Shown: positions 39,266-48,751, counted from the stretch's first letter. The stretch is DNA of 64,000 nucleotides from Sulfurovum sp. (GCA_016744875.1 JADGDL010000004.1:1-64000), one strand, 5' to 3'. Numbers and translations: made by a program. The notes: generated from the letters alone by a model not told the origin.

Positions 39266-40882
39266 TTAGAATCTCTTTAAATACTTAGCAAGAATCGTTA
39301 TTAAGGTAGTTGGTTCTACTGGTTTACTTAGGTAATCATCCATTCCAGCATCTAAGAAACGTTCTTTATCACCTTTCAGTGCATTGGCTGTCAATGAAAT
39401 GATTGGAGTAGATTTTTTATGAAGCCTTTTTTCTGATTTTTTAATCTCTTTTGCTGCCTGACTACCTCTTAATTGTGGCATATTTTCATCCATCAATATA
39501 AGATCATATGTATTTTTCTTACATTTTTCAATTGCTTCAATACCGTTCTCAGCTGTATCATAAGTCAGGTTTAAATTATCGAGTACGATACTAAGAAATA
39601 TTTGATTGGCTTCAATATCTTCAACAATCAATATATGCCCCTTTAACTTGATGTTGGAGGAGTCAATTTTTTGACTTTCATCATCAAGAGGTTTTGTATC
39701 ACTAGATTGAAGCTTCATACTCAATGTAAAGATACTGCCTCCTGCTTTATTATTCTTGTAATTAAGTGAACCATGAAGAAGTTTTGTAAGTTCAGAAGAA
39801 AGTGCTAACCCAAGTCCTGTACCACCATATTCAGTCGCCATGATATTATCTGCCTGATGAAATGCTTCAAATATATATTTATGTTTCTCTTCTATAATAC
39901 CAATACCATAATCTTTGACTTTAATATGTAAGGTATTTTTTTTATACCAAATGACACATTTTACATTAGAACCCGAAGGTGTAAATTTTATAGCATTAGA
40001 GAGTAGATTTGAGAAAATTTGTTTAATTCTAAAAGGGTCTCCTATTAATGTTGCAGGTAGTGACTGATTTGTTTTTACTGTAAGTTTAACACCCTTCTTC
40101 GCTGCGATAACTTGAAAAAGTTCAATGGTGTCCATGAGTTTTTCATAAGGATTGAAAGGAATTTTATCTATTTCTAGTTTCCCACTCTCAATTTTTGTAA
40201 TATCTAAAATATCATTAATAACTTGTAATAGGGTATCCGAAGAAGTCTTCAGTATTTTTAGATATTTTAGTTTTTCTTGGTTAGTCTCTTTTTTATGAAG
40301 TAGGGTGATAAAACCCATAATAGCATTGAGTGGTGTGCGTATTTCATGTGACATATTTGCAAGGAAGTAACTTTTTTGATGTGAAGCTTCTTCAGAGCTC
40401 TTTTTAGCTGATTCTAAATCATACTTGAGAGTTTGAATTTCGATATGCTGGTTTTGAATGATCTCTTGTTTATGTAAGATAGATGCAATCTGTAAAATAT
40501 TGGATTCAATAGTATTGTTATCTGCAGGTTTGGTTATGAAATGAAATATCCCTAACTGAATGAATTTTGAAATATCATCATCTCTTTTTTTTAAAATTAT
40601 AATGATATTCTGTTCTTTATTTTGGGAGAGTATCGTGTTGCATAAATCTATACAATTAAAATGTATAGCATCAGTATCAATAACAATGATATCATAATAT
40701 TTGCCATTTTTTTGATAGTACGTTTGAAGTTCTGCAGTTACTTCTTCTTCATTTTGGACAGTATATATATTTGAAAAATACTTTTCAAATTTAGAGAGTG
40801 TCATATTATCATTTTCATTATCTGTAAGATATAATATATTTGCTATTGAGATAAATTTTTTTACATGCAGTTGTTTATACAT
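39266..40882 (-). CDS. Hybrid sensor histidine kinase (REC-HisKA-HATPase-REC)
   Basis: A 538-residue cytoplasmic kinase with no membrane segment. The N-terminal receiver (about 14-130) keeps an Asp (IIVIDTD, residue 69) but its acidic pocket is altered (LYLTDNE). A HAMP-less coiled coil leads to HisKA with His179 in NMSHEIRTPLNAI, a complete ATP domain (SNLLSNAIKFT, VKDYGIGI, GTGLGLALS) and a canonical C-terminal receiver (ILIVEDIEANQ, LILMDENMP). There is no Hpt, so it may pass phosphate to the stand-alone Hpt at 29.1 kb. The N-terminal receiver resembles that of the REC-GGDEF protein at 27.5 kb. Confidence 0.88.
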   Translation of the reverse strand: MYKQLHVKKFISIANILYLTDNENDNMTLSKFEKYFSNIYTVQNEEEVTAELQTYYQKNGKYYDIIVIDTDAIHFNCIDLCNTILSQNKEQNIIIILKKRDDDISKFIQLGIFHFITKPADNNTIESNILQIASILHKQEIIQNQHIEIQTLKYDLESAKKSSEEASHQKSYFLANMSHEIRTPLNAIMGFITLLHKKETNQEKLKYLKILKTSSDTLLQVINDILDITKIESGKLEIDKIPFNPYEKLMDTIELFQVIAAKKGVKLTVKTNQSLPATLIGDPFRIKQIFSNLLSNAIKFTPSGSNVKCVIWYKKNTLHIKVKDYGIGIIEEKHKYIFEAFHQADNIMATEYGGTGLGLALSSELTKLLHGSLNYKNNKAGGSIFTLSMKLQSSDTKPLDDESQKIDSSNIKLKGHILIVEDIEANQIFLSIVLDNLNLTYDTAENGIEAIEKCKKNTYDLILMDENMPQLRGSQAAKEIKKSEKRLHKKSTPIISLTANALKGDKERFLDAGMDDYLSKPVEPTTLITILAKYLKRF

Positions 40883-41010
40883 TTTAATCCAAATTGTAAT
40901 ATAGACTCAATTATAATTCAGCCTATAAAATTATAGTTGAATCTATTTTATCTAAAAGTTTATTATATATTTGTAGGACTTATCTGATAAATATATTTAC
41001 TTAAAATCGA

Positions 41011-41016
41011 TATAAT
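41011..41016 (+). promoter_or_regulatory. -10 box of the lipoprotein-cyclase operon
   Basis: TATAAT within ATCGATATAATGTATAGG, 23 bases before the ATG at 41040. The four downstream genes are spaced 9-23 bases apart and may all depend on it. Confidence 0.5.
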
Positions 41017-41039
41017 GTATAGGTTTAAGGAGAAATGTG

Positions 41040-42644
41040 ATGAAATTTATATTAACCGTTATTTTACCAGTATTCTTATTTTTGGGTTGTGGTGATAGTA
41101 CGAGACCAGGAAGTACGACAACTTCACAAAGTTTTCAGATTTCTGATGGACCTGCAAGTAGTGGTTCGGCAGTCGTTCCCATAGAGAAATATATCATATT
41201 AAATTTTACAGATGAGATCGATGTACAATCAGTGAATGACAACACAGTGAAACTATTAGATGCAAATAATAATCCTGTTTCAAAGAGTTTAGCAGTTTCA
41301 GGAAATATCATTAGTATCATACCTGCTGAGTTTTTTTTAGTAGACCATACATATAAAATCATTGTTTCAACGCAATTAAAATCAGTAGAAGGTAGCGTAT
41401 TGGATAGCGAGTTTGTTTATATTTTCACAACAGCTAAGACACCTACTGACTTTACATCACCATCATTTACCATACCTCAGAATACAGAATATACACCAAA
41501 CTCCACTATAAGTATGATCTTTGATGAGATGATCTTCGGGGATGCAAAATTGGTGATTAGAGACTCTTCTGGAAATATCATCGATGGGACATCGGTTATG
41601 TTGGGAAATAGTATTGAGTTTAGTCCTGCAGGACCTCTTACAGCTGGTGAAACCTATACAGTTACACTTCAGGGTACCGTGGTAGATGCTGCAGGAAATC
41701 CTTATAGCGGTCCTGTAAGTTGGACTTTCACTGTATCTGGTTCATCTACAGGTGGCGCAACGCTGACAGATACAGATGGAGATGGAATACCTGATGCTTC
41801 AGATCTTTACCCTACCGGTGGATCAGCACTTGATATCGATGGGGATGGCATACTAAATGATAGTGATCCAGATGTAGATGGAGATGGTATATTAAATGAC
41901 AATGATCCAGATGATGATAATGACGGCATATCAGATATTGATGAACAGCTGGATCTATTAGATAATACGAATAGAAAACATCCGCTTTTTGGTCAAGCAC
42001 AAGGACCACATAGCTACAATGGTTCAGTGATAGCAGCACCAATAGAAGGCGATAAGTTTTTATATCAAAATGTTTATACAGGTGTGGATGCGATCGTAAC
42101 AATCGACAAGATTACTGCAGGTGCGACAATCACAGAACTAGATAATACATCTAGTTTTGAGGATAATAATTTTCAACCTAGAGGAGATTATGCATCAGCA
42201 AGTGACTATATCGAGTTCAGCATTGAGTTCGTTCAAAGTAATACAACTACCCGTATACCTACTACACAATTTGTTTTAACTGCTATAGATAATGACAATG
42301 ACGAATTTATTGTCTTTGATAATACCCCTGCATATTATTTGACAGATGAGAGTACACTTTTAATCTATTACACTGGAAGTGGAAATGGTATAGGGGATGT
42401 ATTTCAGGATGCTTATAAAAGTGATGGTTCTGGTAGCGCGGGTTATAATGCTGCATACACGGTAACCTCGATCTATCTCGATACAAACACGTTTAGCATT
42501 AGAACAGGTGCAGGAAAAACCGGTATAGCACAACATTCATACTATTTTGATCCAGCAGTGACAGCCACTTATACAATTCCATCACAATATGTGGATGTAG
42601 ATACAGATGGTGATACTATCATAGATAGATTTGATCTTGAATAA
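41040..42644 (+). CDS. Surface-type lipoprotein with Ig-like and thrombospondin-3-like calcium repeats
   Basis: A 534-residue protein beginning with a lipoprotein signal (FLFLGC, Cys about 18). Two Big_5/SbsA-type Ig-like domains follow (about 35-130 and 140-235; motif FTDEIDVQSVNDNTV and GETYTVTLQGTVVDAAGNP). Residues about 242-300 carry three or more DxDGDGIxD calcium repeats (DTDGDGIPD, DIDGDGILND, DVDGDGILND) encoded by a visible tandem DNA repeat at 41838-41935; another (DTDGDTIIDRFD) ends the protein. Such modules occur in surface adhesins. I start at ATG 41040 (AAGGAG, 7-base spacing), not at GTG 41037. The next gene encodes a TPR-barrel that may display it. Confidence 0.8.
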   Translation: MKFILTVILPVFLFLGCGDSTRPGSTTTSQSFQISDGPASSGSAVVPIEKYIILNFTDEIDVQSVNDNTVKLLDANNNPVSKSLAVSGNIISIIPAEFFLVDHTYKIIVSTQLKSVEGSVLDSEFVYIFTTAKTPTDFTSPSFTIPQNTEYTPNSTISMIFDEMIFGDAKLVIRDSSGNIIDGTSVMLGNSIEFSPAGPLTAGETYTVTLQGTVVDAAGNPYSGPVSWTFTVSGSSTGGATLTDTDGDGIPDASDLYPTGGSALDIDGDGILNDSDPDVDGDGILNDNDPDDDNDGISDIDEQLDLLDNTNRKHPLFGQAQGPHSYNGSVIAAPIEGDKFLYQNVYTGVDAIVTIDKITAGATITELDNTSSFEDNNFQPRGDYASASDYIEFSIEFVQSNTTTRIPTTQFVLTAIDNDNDEFIVFDNTPAYYLTDESTLLIYYTGSGNGIGDVFQDAYKSDGSGSAGYNAAYTVTSIYLDTNTFSIRTGAGKTGIAQHSYYFDPAVTATYTIPSQYVDVDTDGDTIIDRFDLE

Positions 42645-42653
42645 TGTAACATA

Positions 42654-43928
42654 ATGAGTGAAAGGAATATATTGTATAACAAAACCGTAAAAAAGGTATC
42701 ATTCATACCCATTATAGTACCTATGTTATTGTCAGCAAGTATCATGGATATACAAAATTTATATGATCAAAAAAAGTATGTAGAGGCTATAAAAGAAGCT
42801 CAAAACAGTACAACATTATATGGTGATAAAAGACTTCATATTTTATGGGGGCAGAGTGCAGAAGCCATGGGCAATTATGAAGATGCAATGAGTGCCTATG
42901 AGAGAGTACTGATGATAACTCCAGAAAATTCTCCTATAAGAATCAAATTAGCTAAACTCTATACAGAGTCTGAACGTACATACCTGACAAAACAACTTTC
43001 TGAAGATACGGAAGATTATCAGCTGTCAATTGAAGAGAAAGACAGTATTAGAGCTCTTGTACAAGATGATGATAAGCCCTTGAATGCCTTTGTAAGTATA
43101 GGTTTCGGATATGATTCAAATATCAATGTAAGCCCTGGTGATATTGATATCCCTACCAGTGAAGAGAAGATCAGTACTACATTTTTACTTTATCAGGCAG
43201 GCTTGAGTTATACATATAAACCAGAAGATATGGACAATATATATTTGCTGACCAGTGCGGCTTTCTCATATCAGGATAATGCAGAAGATTATTTTAACTT
43301 ATTTGCTGGTGTAGCAAATGCAGGCTTTGGTTACAAAAATGATGTTTATGATCTCTATGTACCTCTTAGATATAGCCGTGTATATTATTTGAACCGAGAC
43401 TTGATGGAAAGCATAGGTGTAAATCCTAATTTAGATTTTGTTGTATCCAAGTCACTCATTGCAAACTTTTCGGCAAGGTATACTGAACGAAATTTCATTG
43501 AAGAGAATGATCAGTTAATGAATGATTCAGTATGGGGTGCAGGTGCTGGGTTATACTGGATATCTGGTGAACATCTGGCTTTTTTTAAAGTAAAGTATGA
43601 TGACTACAGTGCAGAGTATAGAGACTTATCACAATATATAGAAAAAAATGCCATAACGCTATCTTTGGGAGGTAACTATCAGTTAAATGATCTATTTACA
43701 GTGAGTGGGGCGTATCAGTATAAAAATACATCGTATGATGATGTTATACCTTTGAGTGATGAAAAACGAAGTGATGATTATCATAAATTAGACCTCAAAC
43801 TTAGTGCTATAGTGATGGAAGATGTACAGGCAATATTGAGTTATAGTTATGCAGACAATAGATCAAATTATAATATATCAGAGTATGATAAGAATATTGT
43901 TATGTTCAATTTCAAATATGTGTACTAA
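42654..43928 (+). CDS. TPR-plus-beta-barrel outer-membrane protein (SLAM-like)
   Basis: A 424-residue protein with a signal peptide (to about residue 30), TPR helices (about 30-120, with AEAMGNYEDAMSAYERVLMITPENSPIRIKL), then a beta-barrel of about 14 strands starting at FVSIGFGYDSNINVSPG and ending in aromatic Y (FKYVY). This order is that of surface lipoprotein assembly modifiers (SLAM), which move lipoproteins to the cell surface. The preceding gene is a lipoprotein. A TTG at 42672 with AAAGGA upstream may be the true start, since the ATG at 42654 has no ribosome site. SLAM identity is inferred from layout. Confidence 0.65.
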   Translation: MSERNILYNKTVKKVSFIPIIVPMLLSASIMDIQNLYDQKKYVEAIKEAQNSTTLYGDKRLHILWGQSAEAMGNYEDAMSAYERVLMITPENSPIRIKLAKLYTESERTYLTKQLSEDTEDYQLSIEEKDSIRALVQDDDKPLNAFVSIGFGYDSNINVSPGDIDIPTSEEKISTTFLLYQAGLSYTYKPEDMDNIYLLTSAAFSYQDNAEDYFNLFAGVANAGFGYKNDVYDLYVPLRYSRVYYLNRDLMESIGVNPNLDFVVSKSLIANFSARYTERNFIEENDQLMNDSVWGAGAGLYWISGEHLAFFKVKYDDYSAEYRDLSQYIEKNAITLSLGGNYQLNDLFTVSGAYQYKNTSYDDVIPLSDEKRSDDYHKLDLKLSAIVMEDVQAILSYSYADNRSNYNISEYDKNIVMFNFKYVY

Positions 43929-43939
43929 AAGGATAAGTA

Positions 43940-44710
43940 ATGAAATACATCATTTTTCTCTTGGCATTAAGTAGTTTAGTATGGTCAAGTATTGGTAATG
44001 TCGGGGCTTTAAAAGGTAGTGTAGATCTGGTACGCGAGATGAATCAACTTAGAGTCAAGAGTGGCATGGGATTAGAGGTCTCAGACAAAATAATTACAAA
44101 AGAAAAGTCACGCATACAGGCGATATTAAAAGATAATACAGTGATTACCATAGGTCAAAATACTATTTTTGTTTTTGATGCATACAGATTTGGAGATAAA
44201 GATAACAGTAGGGTAGATATGCATATAGAACGTGGTTTTTTTAGATCAATTACCGGAAAGATAGGTAAACTGGCACCAAATCGATTTAATATTAAAACTG
44301 TTTCAACAACCATTGGTATTCGAGGTACAGATTTTAGTGCATTTGTCACTGATGCTAGAGAGGTGATCACTTGCCATAGTGGGAAAATAAGTGTTTTGGT
44401 TGAAGATAAAATCTATATTGTAGATGAGGGTAAACAGTTAATTTTGGTTCAAGGAAACAAAAAGAAAAAGTCGTCTGATGATGATATTCCATCATTTTCA
44501 GTCAAGATCGTTGATAGTATGGCTTCTTTAGGTAATGAACAGAATGATATAGACTCTAATAACAATAGATCACTTTTAAACAATGTTCGTAGTACTACCA
44601 ATAGTATGAGTGCACTTGATCAGATAGATACTGGTACACTTGATGAAGTAAATAGAAAAGACGGCATGGCACCTCTGGAAAATCCAATAGTTGAATTTCC
44701 AGATAGATAA
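43940..44710 (+). CDS. Exported FecR-domain protein
   Basis: A 256-residue protein with a signal peptide (cleavage near VWSSIG) and one FecR domain (about 25-180): VGALKGSVDLVRE, KSRIQAILKDNTVITIGQNT, the segment FRSITGKIGKLAPNRF and the invariant TTIGIRGTDFSAF. FecR domains outside TonB regulation are often periplasmic sensors or ligand-binding modules beside cyclases with CHASE2. The C-terminus (about 180-256) is polar, low-complexity and Asn/Ser-rich. It is the gene before the CHASE2 cyclase, so the pair may form a receptor unit. Confidence 0.82.
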   Translation: MKYIIFLLALSSLVWSSIGNVGALKGSVDLVREMNQLRVKSGMGLEVSDKIITKEKSRIQAILKDNTVITIGQNTIFVFDAYRFGDKDNSRVDMHIERGFFRSITGKIGKLAPNRFNIKTVSTTIGIRGTDFSAFVTDAREVITCHSGKISVLVEDKIYIVDEGKQLILVQGNKKKKSSDDDIPSFSVKIVDSMASLGNEQNDIDSNNNRSLLNNVRSTTNSMSALDQIDTGTLDEVNRKDGMAPLENPIVEFPDR

Positions 44711-44733
44711 ATAAATTATAGATTCGGATCATT

Positions 44734-46845
44734 ATGTCAAATTCTCTAGTGAAGTACAGTATCATATCAACATTTGCACTGTTTCTTTCATGGACATACC
44801 TCTATACCCCCCAATCATTTTTTGCGATAAATACACATCTAAATGACTTTCTATTTACACTTCGAGGGGACTTGCCAAAAAGTAAAAGTATTGTTATCAT
44901 AGATATTGATGAAGAGTCCCTGGAAGAGTTTGGACAGTGGCCCTGGTCACGTTCTAGGGTAGCCAAGCTTATCCAAACGCTGAGTGATGCGAAGTCAGGT
45001 ACCATAGGTCTGGATATTGTTTTTGCAGAAGCAGATAAAACATCACCACATTCTATTGCGCAAAAACTTAATATGAATGTAAAAGATTTGGACAATTATG
45101 ATGAAATATTGGCAAAAACGTTTTCTTCAACTCCTGTAATAGGAGGTTATTTTTTTAGATTTGATGAGGGGAAACATAACAAAACACCAATGATCCCTAC
45201 AATATTTTTTGAAAGAGGCATACAAAATAGCAATACGATACTGGAAGCAAAAAGTGTGGTGTTGAATATTGATATATTGCAAGATGAACTTTACTCCTCT
45301 GGTTTTTTTAATAATATACCAGACCCTGACGGAATGATTCGTTCTGTACCCTTAGTTATGAGATATAAGGGGTCTCTCTATCCCTCTCTTGCTTTGGAAA
45401 TGTTGCGTATATACTCTAATGAATCCGGTATCGAGGTGATAGGTGATGAGATAGGTATTGATAAGATAAAAATTGGAGATTACCACATACCAACTGATCA
45501 CTCTGCACGTTTACAGATCAACTATAGAGGTGGTGGTAAACATTTTGATTATATCAGTGCAAAAGATATACTGACCGGGGAGTTTGATCCAAATGAGATT
45601 GAGGGAAAGTTTGTACTTATCGGTACTTCTGCCATAGCGCTTTCTGATCTTAGATCTATTCCACTAGACAGTGTTATTCCCGGAGTAGAAATACAGGCCA
45701 ATATTTTAGATAATATACTTGTAGGTGATTTTATCTATAAACCGTTTAATCAGGTTCTGTATGATTTAATTATTATATGGCTTATCATTTTTGTATTTGC
45801 AATGATCGTCTCTTATTTGAAATCATGGCTGCTGTTACCTGTCCTGGTAGCTTCTTGTTTATTGTTATATAAGTTCTTTTTGTATCTTCTCTTTGATCAA
45901 GGGATGGTTGTCAATTTACTTTTTCCAATTCTTGCATTTATAGGTACATTGATCTTAACCGTAACAATGGATTATCTTAGTACTTCAAGACAAAAAGAAT
46001 TTATCAAGAGAACGTTTGCAAAAAAGGTTTCCAAAGCTGTTATGGATGATCTTATAAATGATAAGAGTAAGGATCTTTTTGTCGCACGTGAGCAAGAGGT
46101 TGCTATATTTTTTAGTGATATACGGGGATTTACCACGATTGGAGAAGAGATCAAATCGTCACAAAAACTCGTAGCATTACTCAACAGATATATGACACCT
46201 ATGGTCGATGAGATATCTAAACTTGACGGAACTGTTGACAAGTTTATAGGTGATGCGATCATGGCTTACTGGAATGCTCCAAAACCTGTAGAAAAATATG
46301 CTGATAAAGCTTTGACATCTGCACTTAAACAGATTGAAGTACTTCATACACTAAATGATGATCTCTATAATGAATTTGGTGTGAAACTAAAGATTGGTAT
46401 AGCTATACATGTTGGTAAAGTGACCATTGGTGAGATGGGTTCACTTGATAGGTCAGATTATACAATTATAGGTGACAATGTAAATCTTGCTTCCCGCATA
46501 GAAGGCTTAAACAAATTGTATGGTACTAAAATCATTATTTCAGAAGGTACAAAAAATGCTTTGCAGGATACCTACACGATGCGTTCCCTTGATATCGTAA
46601 AGGTAAGAGGGAAACAGGAATCTGTAGAAGTTTTTGAGGTACTTTGTTTGGGTGAAGGTGAAAATTTAAGTGATGAATTAGATGATTATGCACATGCTCT
46701 CAAGCTCTATAGAAGTGGAGAATTTCATCAGGCACATGCGGAGTTTTCAGCGTTATATAGTAGCTATAAGAGCATGCTTTACCGCATTTATAAGGAACGT
46801 TGTCAGGAACAACTTGAATCTCCTGAAAAAGTGTATGCCAGGTAA
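44734..46845 (+). CDS. CHASE2-domain class III adenylate/guanylate cyclase
   Basis: A 703-residue membrane protein: N-terminal TM (about 8-26), a periplasmic CHASE2 sensor (about 30-330, with VIIDIDEESLEEFGQWPWSR and GTSAIALSDLRSIP), three to four TM helices (about 340-425) and a cyclase domain (about 450-630). Catalytic residues are visible: metal Asp in AIFFSDIRGFTT and in DKFIGDAIMAYW, with the substrate Lys in DKFIGD, and GDNVNLASRIEGL including the transition-state Asn/Arg. The Lys and downstream residues favour ATP over GTP. A short helical tail (about 640-703) follows. The facing gene encodes a probable cyclic-nucleotide phosphodiesterase. Confidence 0.87.
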   Translation: MSNSLVKYSIISTFALFLSWTYLYTPQSFFAINTHLNDFLFTLRGDLPKSKSIVIIDIDEESLEEFGQWPWSRSRVAKLIQTLSDAKSGTIGLDIVFAEADKTSPHSIAQKLNMNVKDLDNYDEILAKTFSSTPVIGGYFFRFDEGKHNKTPMIPTIFFERGIQNSNTILEAKSVVLNIDILQDELYSSGFFNNIPDPDGMIRSVPLVMRYKGSLYPSLALEMLRIYSNESGIEVIGDEIGIDKIKIGDYHIPTDHSARLQINYRGGGKHFDYISAKDILTGEFDPNEIEGKFVLIGTSAIALSDLRSIPLDSVIPGVEIQANILDNILVGDFIYKPFNQVLYDLIIIWLIIFVFAMIVSYLKSWLLLPVLVASCLLLYKFFLYLLFDQGMVVNLLFPILAFIGTLILTVTMDYLSTSRQKEFIKRTFAKKVSKAVMDDLINDKSKDLFVAREQEVAIFFSDIRGFTTIGEEIKSSQKLVALLNRYMTPMVDEISKLDGTVDKFIGDAIMAYWNAPKPVEKYADKALTSALKQIEVLHTLNDDLYNEFGVKLKIGIAIHVGKVTIGEMGSLDRSDYTIIGDNVNLASRIEGLNKLYGTKIIISEGTKNALQDTYTMRSLDIVKVRGKQESVEVFEVLCLGEGENLSDELDDYAHALKLYRSGEFHQAHAEFSALYSSYKSMLYRIYKERCQEQLESPEKVYAR

Positions 46846-46860
46846 ATTTAGAGGTGCACT

Positions 46861-48231
46861 CTAGGTATTGTTAAGAGCCATTGAAGCTTGTTGTGAAAGT
46901 GTTTTGATACTTTCTTTATCATAGTGATCAAAAGAGATAGTTTCACTATAAATATTTTTTTTGTTTATCAATTGTATAGTACCGATCAATATATTGTCAT
47001 GGTTGTATAAAGGTTCAATAACTATGGACTGGGTATGGTACCCCATTTCCTGATCGAACTGTTTTATATTTATGAAGTCAGCGGTATTTGTCTTATAAAT
47101 ATCATCTATTGATAATGTTTCCTTTTTATTACGTAATATGGAAAGTGTTTTATTGTCTGGTATTATATATTTACGGGAGGGGTAAACGTTATTCTCTATT
47201 GTTTGATCATTTACTGTGATATTTAGTGTGTTATTGTAGAAAATATTACATTCTAACGCTTTTTTTTCATGATTCATGAGGCATAAAGAAGCTGCATCTG
47301 CATGTGTCAGTTTCATTATATGGTCAATTATATTCATTAAAAGATGAGGGTGATTCGATGGATCATGTACTGCTTGCATAATTTTGAATAAAGAACTTAA
47401 ATACTCTCTGTCATTATAATATAAGTCTAGGTTTTTGACATTTTGACGTTTCATGGCAGGTGAAAATAAGTCAAGTATGTCACCTGTTACCAGACGTTTA
47501 CCAGAATTTTTAAGTAAATTTCTATCCAAAAGTTCTTGGTCTATCTTTCGCGTATGAAGTGGTTTTTGATGGTAAGTATAAATTGTTAAATCATCCCGTT
47601 TGAGATGGAAAAGCATTTCCTGGAGTAGCTTTGGCGTTAAATGCTTACTCTTATAGGCAAGACCTTCTTCCTTTGAGTTTAAAGAGACATCAATAATCAG
47701 AGAGTTGATACTATGGTCACAGTTTAGAAGTTCTATAAGTTCATTATTAACATACGTATCACCACTAAGAAGAAAAGCTTGTTCATTCTTTTTTATCTTA
47801 AATCCACAGGTAGGGAGAGTATGGTTTGCCTTAATTACGCTTATTTCAATATCATCTATTTTGATTGTTTGACCATACTCAATGGGTATGAGTTCTAAAG
47901 ATAGTTCATTGTGTAAATTAACAATGTCTCCAAAGTTTGGCCAGATGGTCCAATTGAAAAGATACTGCCGGAGTATATCAATATTTTCGCTTAATGCATA
48001 GATCTTAAGAGGTTTTTTTCTACAGTCAAAGTAACTGTCAATAATAAAAGGAAGATCAACAATATGGTCAAAGTGTGTATGTGTAATAAAAATATGCTCA
48101 AGTTCACAACATTTTGTTCCCAGACCTTGTATGAGATTCCCTGCATCAATAACAATATTCTTTTCGATCAAGAATGATGTAGCATCAGTTTCATGTGAAT
48201 AGCTACCATCAGCACCAAGTACTTTTATCAT
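46861..48231 (-). CDS. MBL-fold/GAF protein, probable class II cyclic-nucleotide phosphodiesterase
   Basis: A 456-residue protein. The N-terminal domain (about 1-270) has a metallo-beta-lactamase fold with HTHFDHIVDLPF at 51-62, LSGDT at about 155 and His in YTYHQ; the HTHxDHxxDLPF pattern resembles class II cyclic-nucleotide phosphodiesterases (yeast PDE1, bacterial CpdP). The C-terminal domain (about 285-456) is a GAF domain (LTHADAASLCLMNHEK, IGTIQLINKK), a common cyclic-nucleotide or small-ligand sensor. Its gene ends 15 bases from the end of a convergent class III cyclase, so one may destroy what the other makes. General hydrolase remains an alternative. Confidence 0.7.
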   Translation of the reverse strand: MIKVLGADGSYSHETDATSFLIEKNIVIDAGNLIQGLGTKCCELEHIFITHTHFDHIVDLPFIIDSYFDCRKKPLKIYALSENIDILRQYLFNWTIWPNFGDIVNLHNELSLELIPIEYGQTIKIDDIEISVIKANHTLPTCGFKIKKNEQAFLLSGDTYVNNELIELLNCDHSINSLIIDVSLNSKEEGLAYKSKHLTPKLLQEMLFHLKRDDLTIYTYHQKPLHTRKIDQELLDRNLLKNSGKRLVTGDILDLFSPAMKRQNVKNLDLYYNDREYLSSLFKIMQAVHDPSNHPHLLMNIIDHIMKLTHADAASLCLMNHEKKALECNIFYNNTLNITVNDQTIENNVYPSRKYIIPDNKTLSILRNKKETLSIDDIYKTNTADFINIKQFDQEMGYHTQSIVIEPLYNHDNILIGTIQLINKKNIYSETISFDHYDKESIKTLSQQASMALNNT

Positions 48232-48352
48232 ATATGGTCTTTCTTAGTTATTTTTATTGTATCTTTAATTCTATTCTATAAGTTATTAGATAATACTACA
48301 GTTTGTATATAGGTTAGATTATCAATATAATTTATATACATTAGGAGTATTT

Positions 48353-48739
48353 CTATAATGTCAAGTATCTCTCTAATATGATTTTGGCAGCGATAGAGTC
48401 TATCTTTCCATCTCTTTGGTGTTTGAAAACACCCATAGTAAGCTCTTTAGCTTCTACACTTGAACTCTGTTCGTCTTGATAATCTACTTCTATATCAAGT
48501 TCAAGAAGTGAAACAAAATGTTTTATGCGTCTTTCCATCTCATCTGAATTCTCAGCATCTTTTGGAAGACCTACTATGAGTTTGTCTATTTCCCACTCTT
48601 TTAAAAAGGTATTTACGTCTCTTGCTGCTTGGTTACGGTTTTTTCGTAGGATGGCATCTTGGGGCATGACGATAGAGCCATCAGGGCTAATAGCCACGCC
48701 TATACGTTTGAGTCCTACATCTATGGAAGCTAATTTCAT
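48353..48739 (-). CDS. ruvX: Putative pre-16S rRNA nuclease / Holliday-junction resolvase-like protein
   Basis: A 128-residue YqgF/RuvX-family protein, with an RNase H-like fold. The motifs are IDVGLKRIGVAISPDG at the N-terminus (catalytic Asp), KLIVGLPKDAENSDE, VDYQDEQSSSVEA and the C-terminal KIDSIAAKIILERYL (second catalytic Asp). In E. coli it matures the 5' end of 16S rRNA; it is also proposed to resolve recombination junctions. A minus-strand TATAAT 6 bases from the ATG suggests a leaderless transcript. Confidence 0.9.
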   Translation of the reverse strand: MKLASIDVGLKRIGVAISPDGSIVMPQDAILRKNRNQAARDVNTFLKEWEIDKLIVGLPKDAENSDEMERRIKHFVSLLELDIEVDYQDEQSSSVEAKELTMGVFKHQRDGKIDSIAAKIILERYLTL

Positions 48740-48745
48740 AAAGTG

Positions 48746-48751
48746 ATTATA
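48746..48751 (-). promoter_or_regulatory. -10 box of ruvX
   Basis: TATAAT on the minus strand, 6 bases before the ATG at 48739; transcription would begin at the start codon. Confidence 0.4.

Noticed and set aside
41812..42102. Minus-strand open frame rich in His and Leu opposite the calcium-repeat lipoprotein
   Set aside because: It is the antisense shadow of the tandem DNA repeat that encodes DxDGDG motifs; it has no ribosome site or recognisable product.
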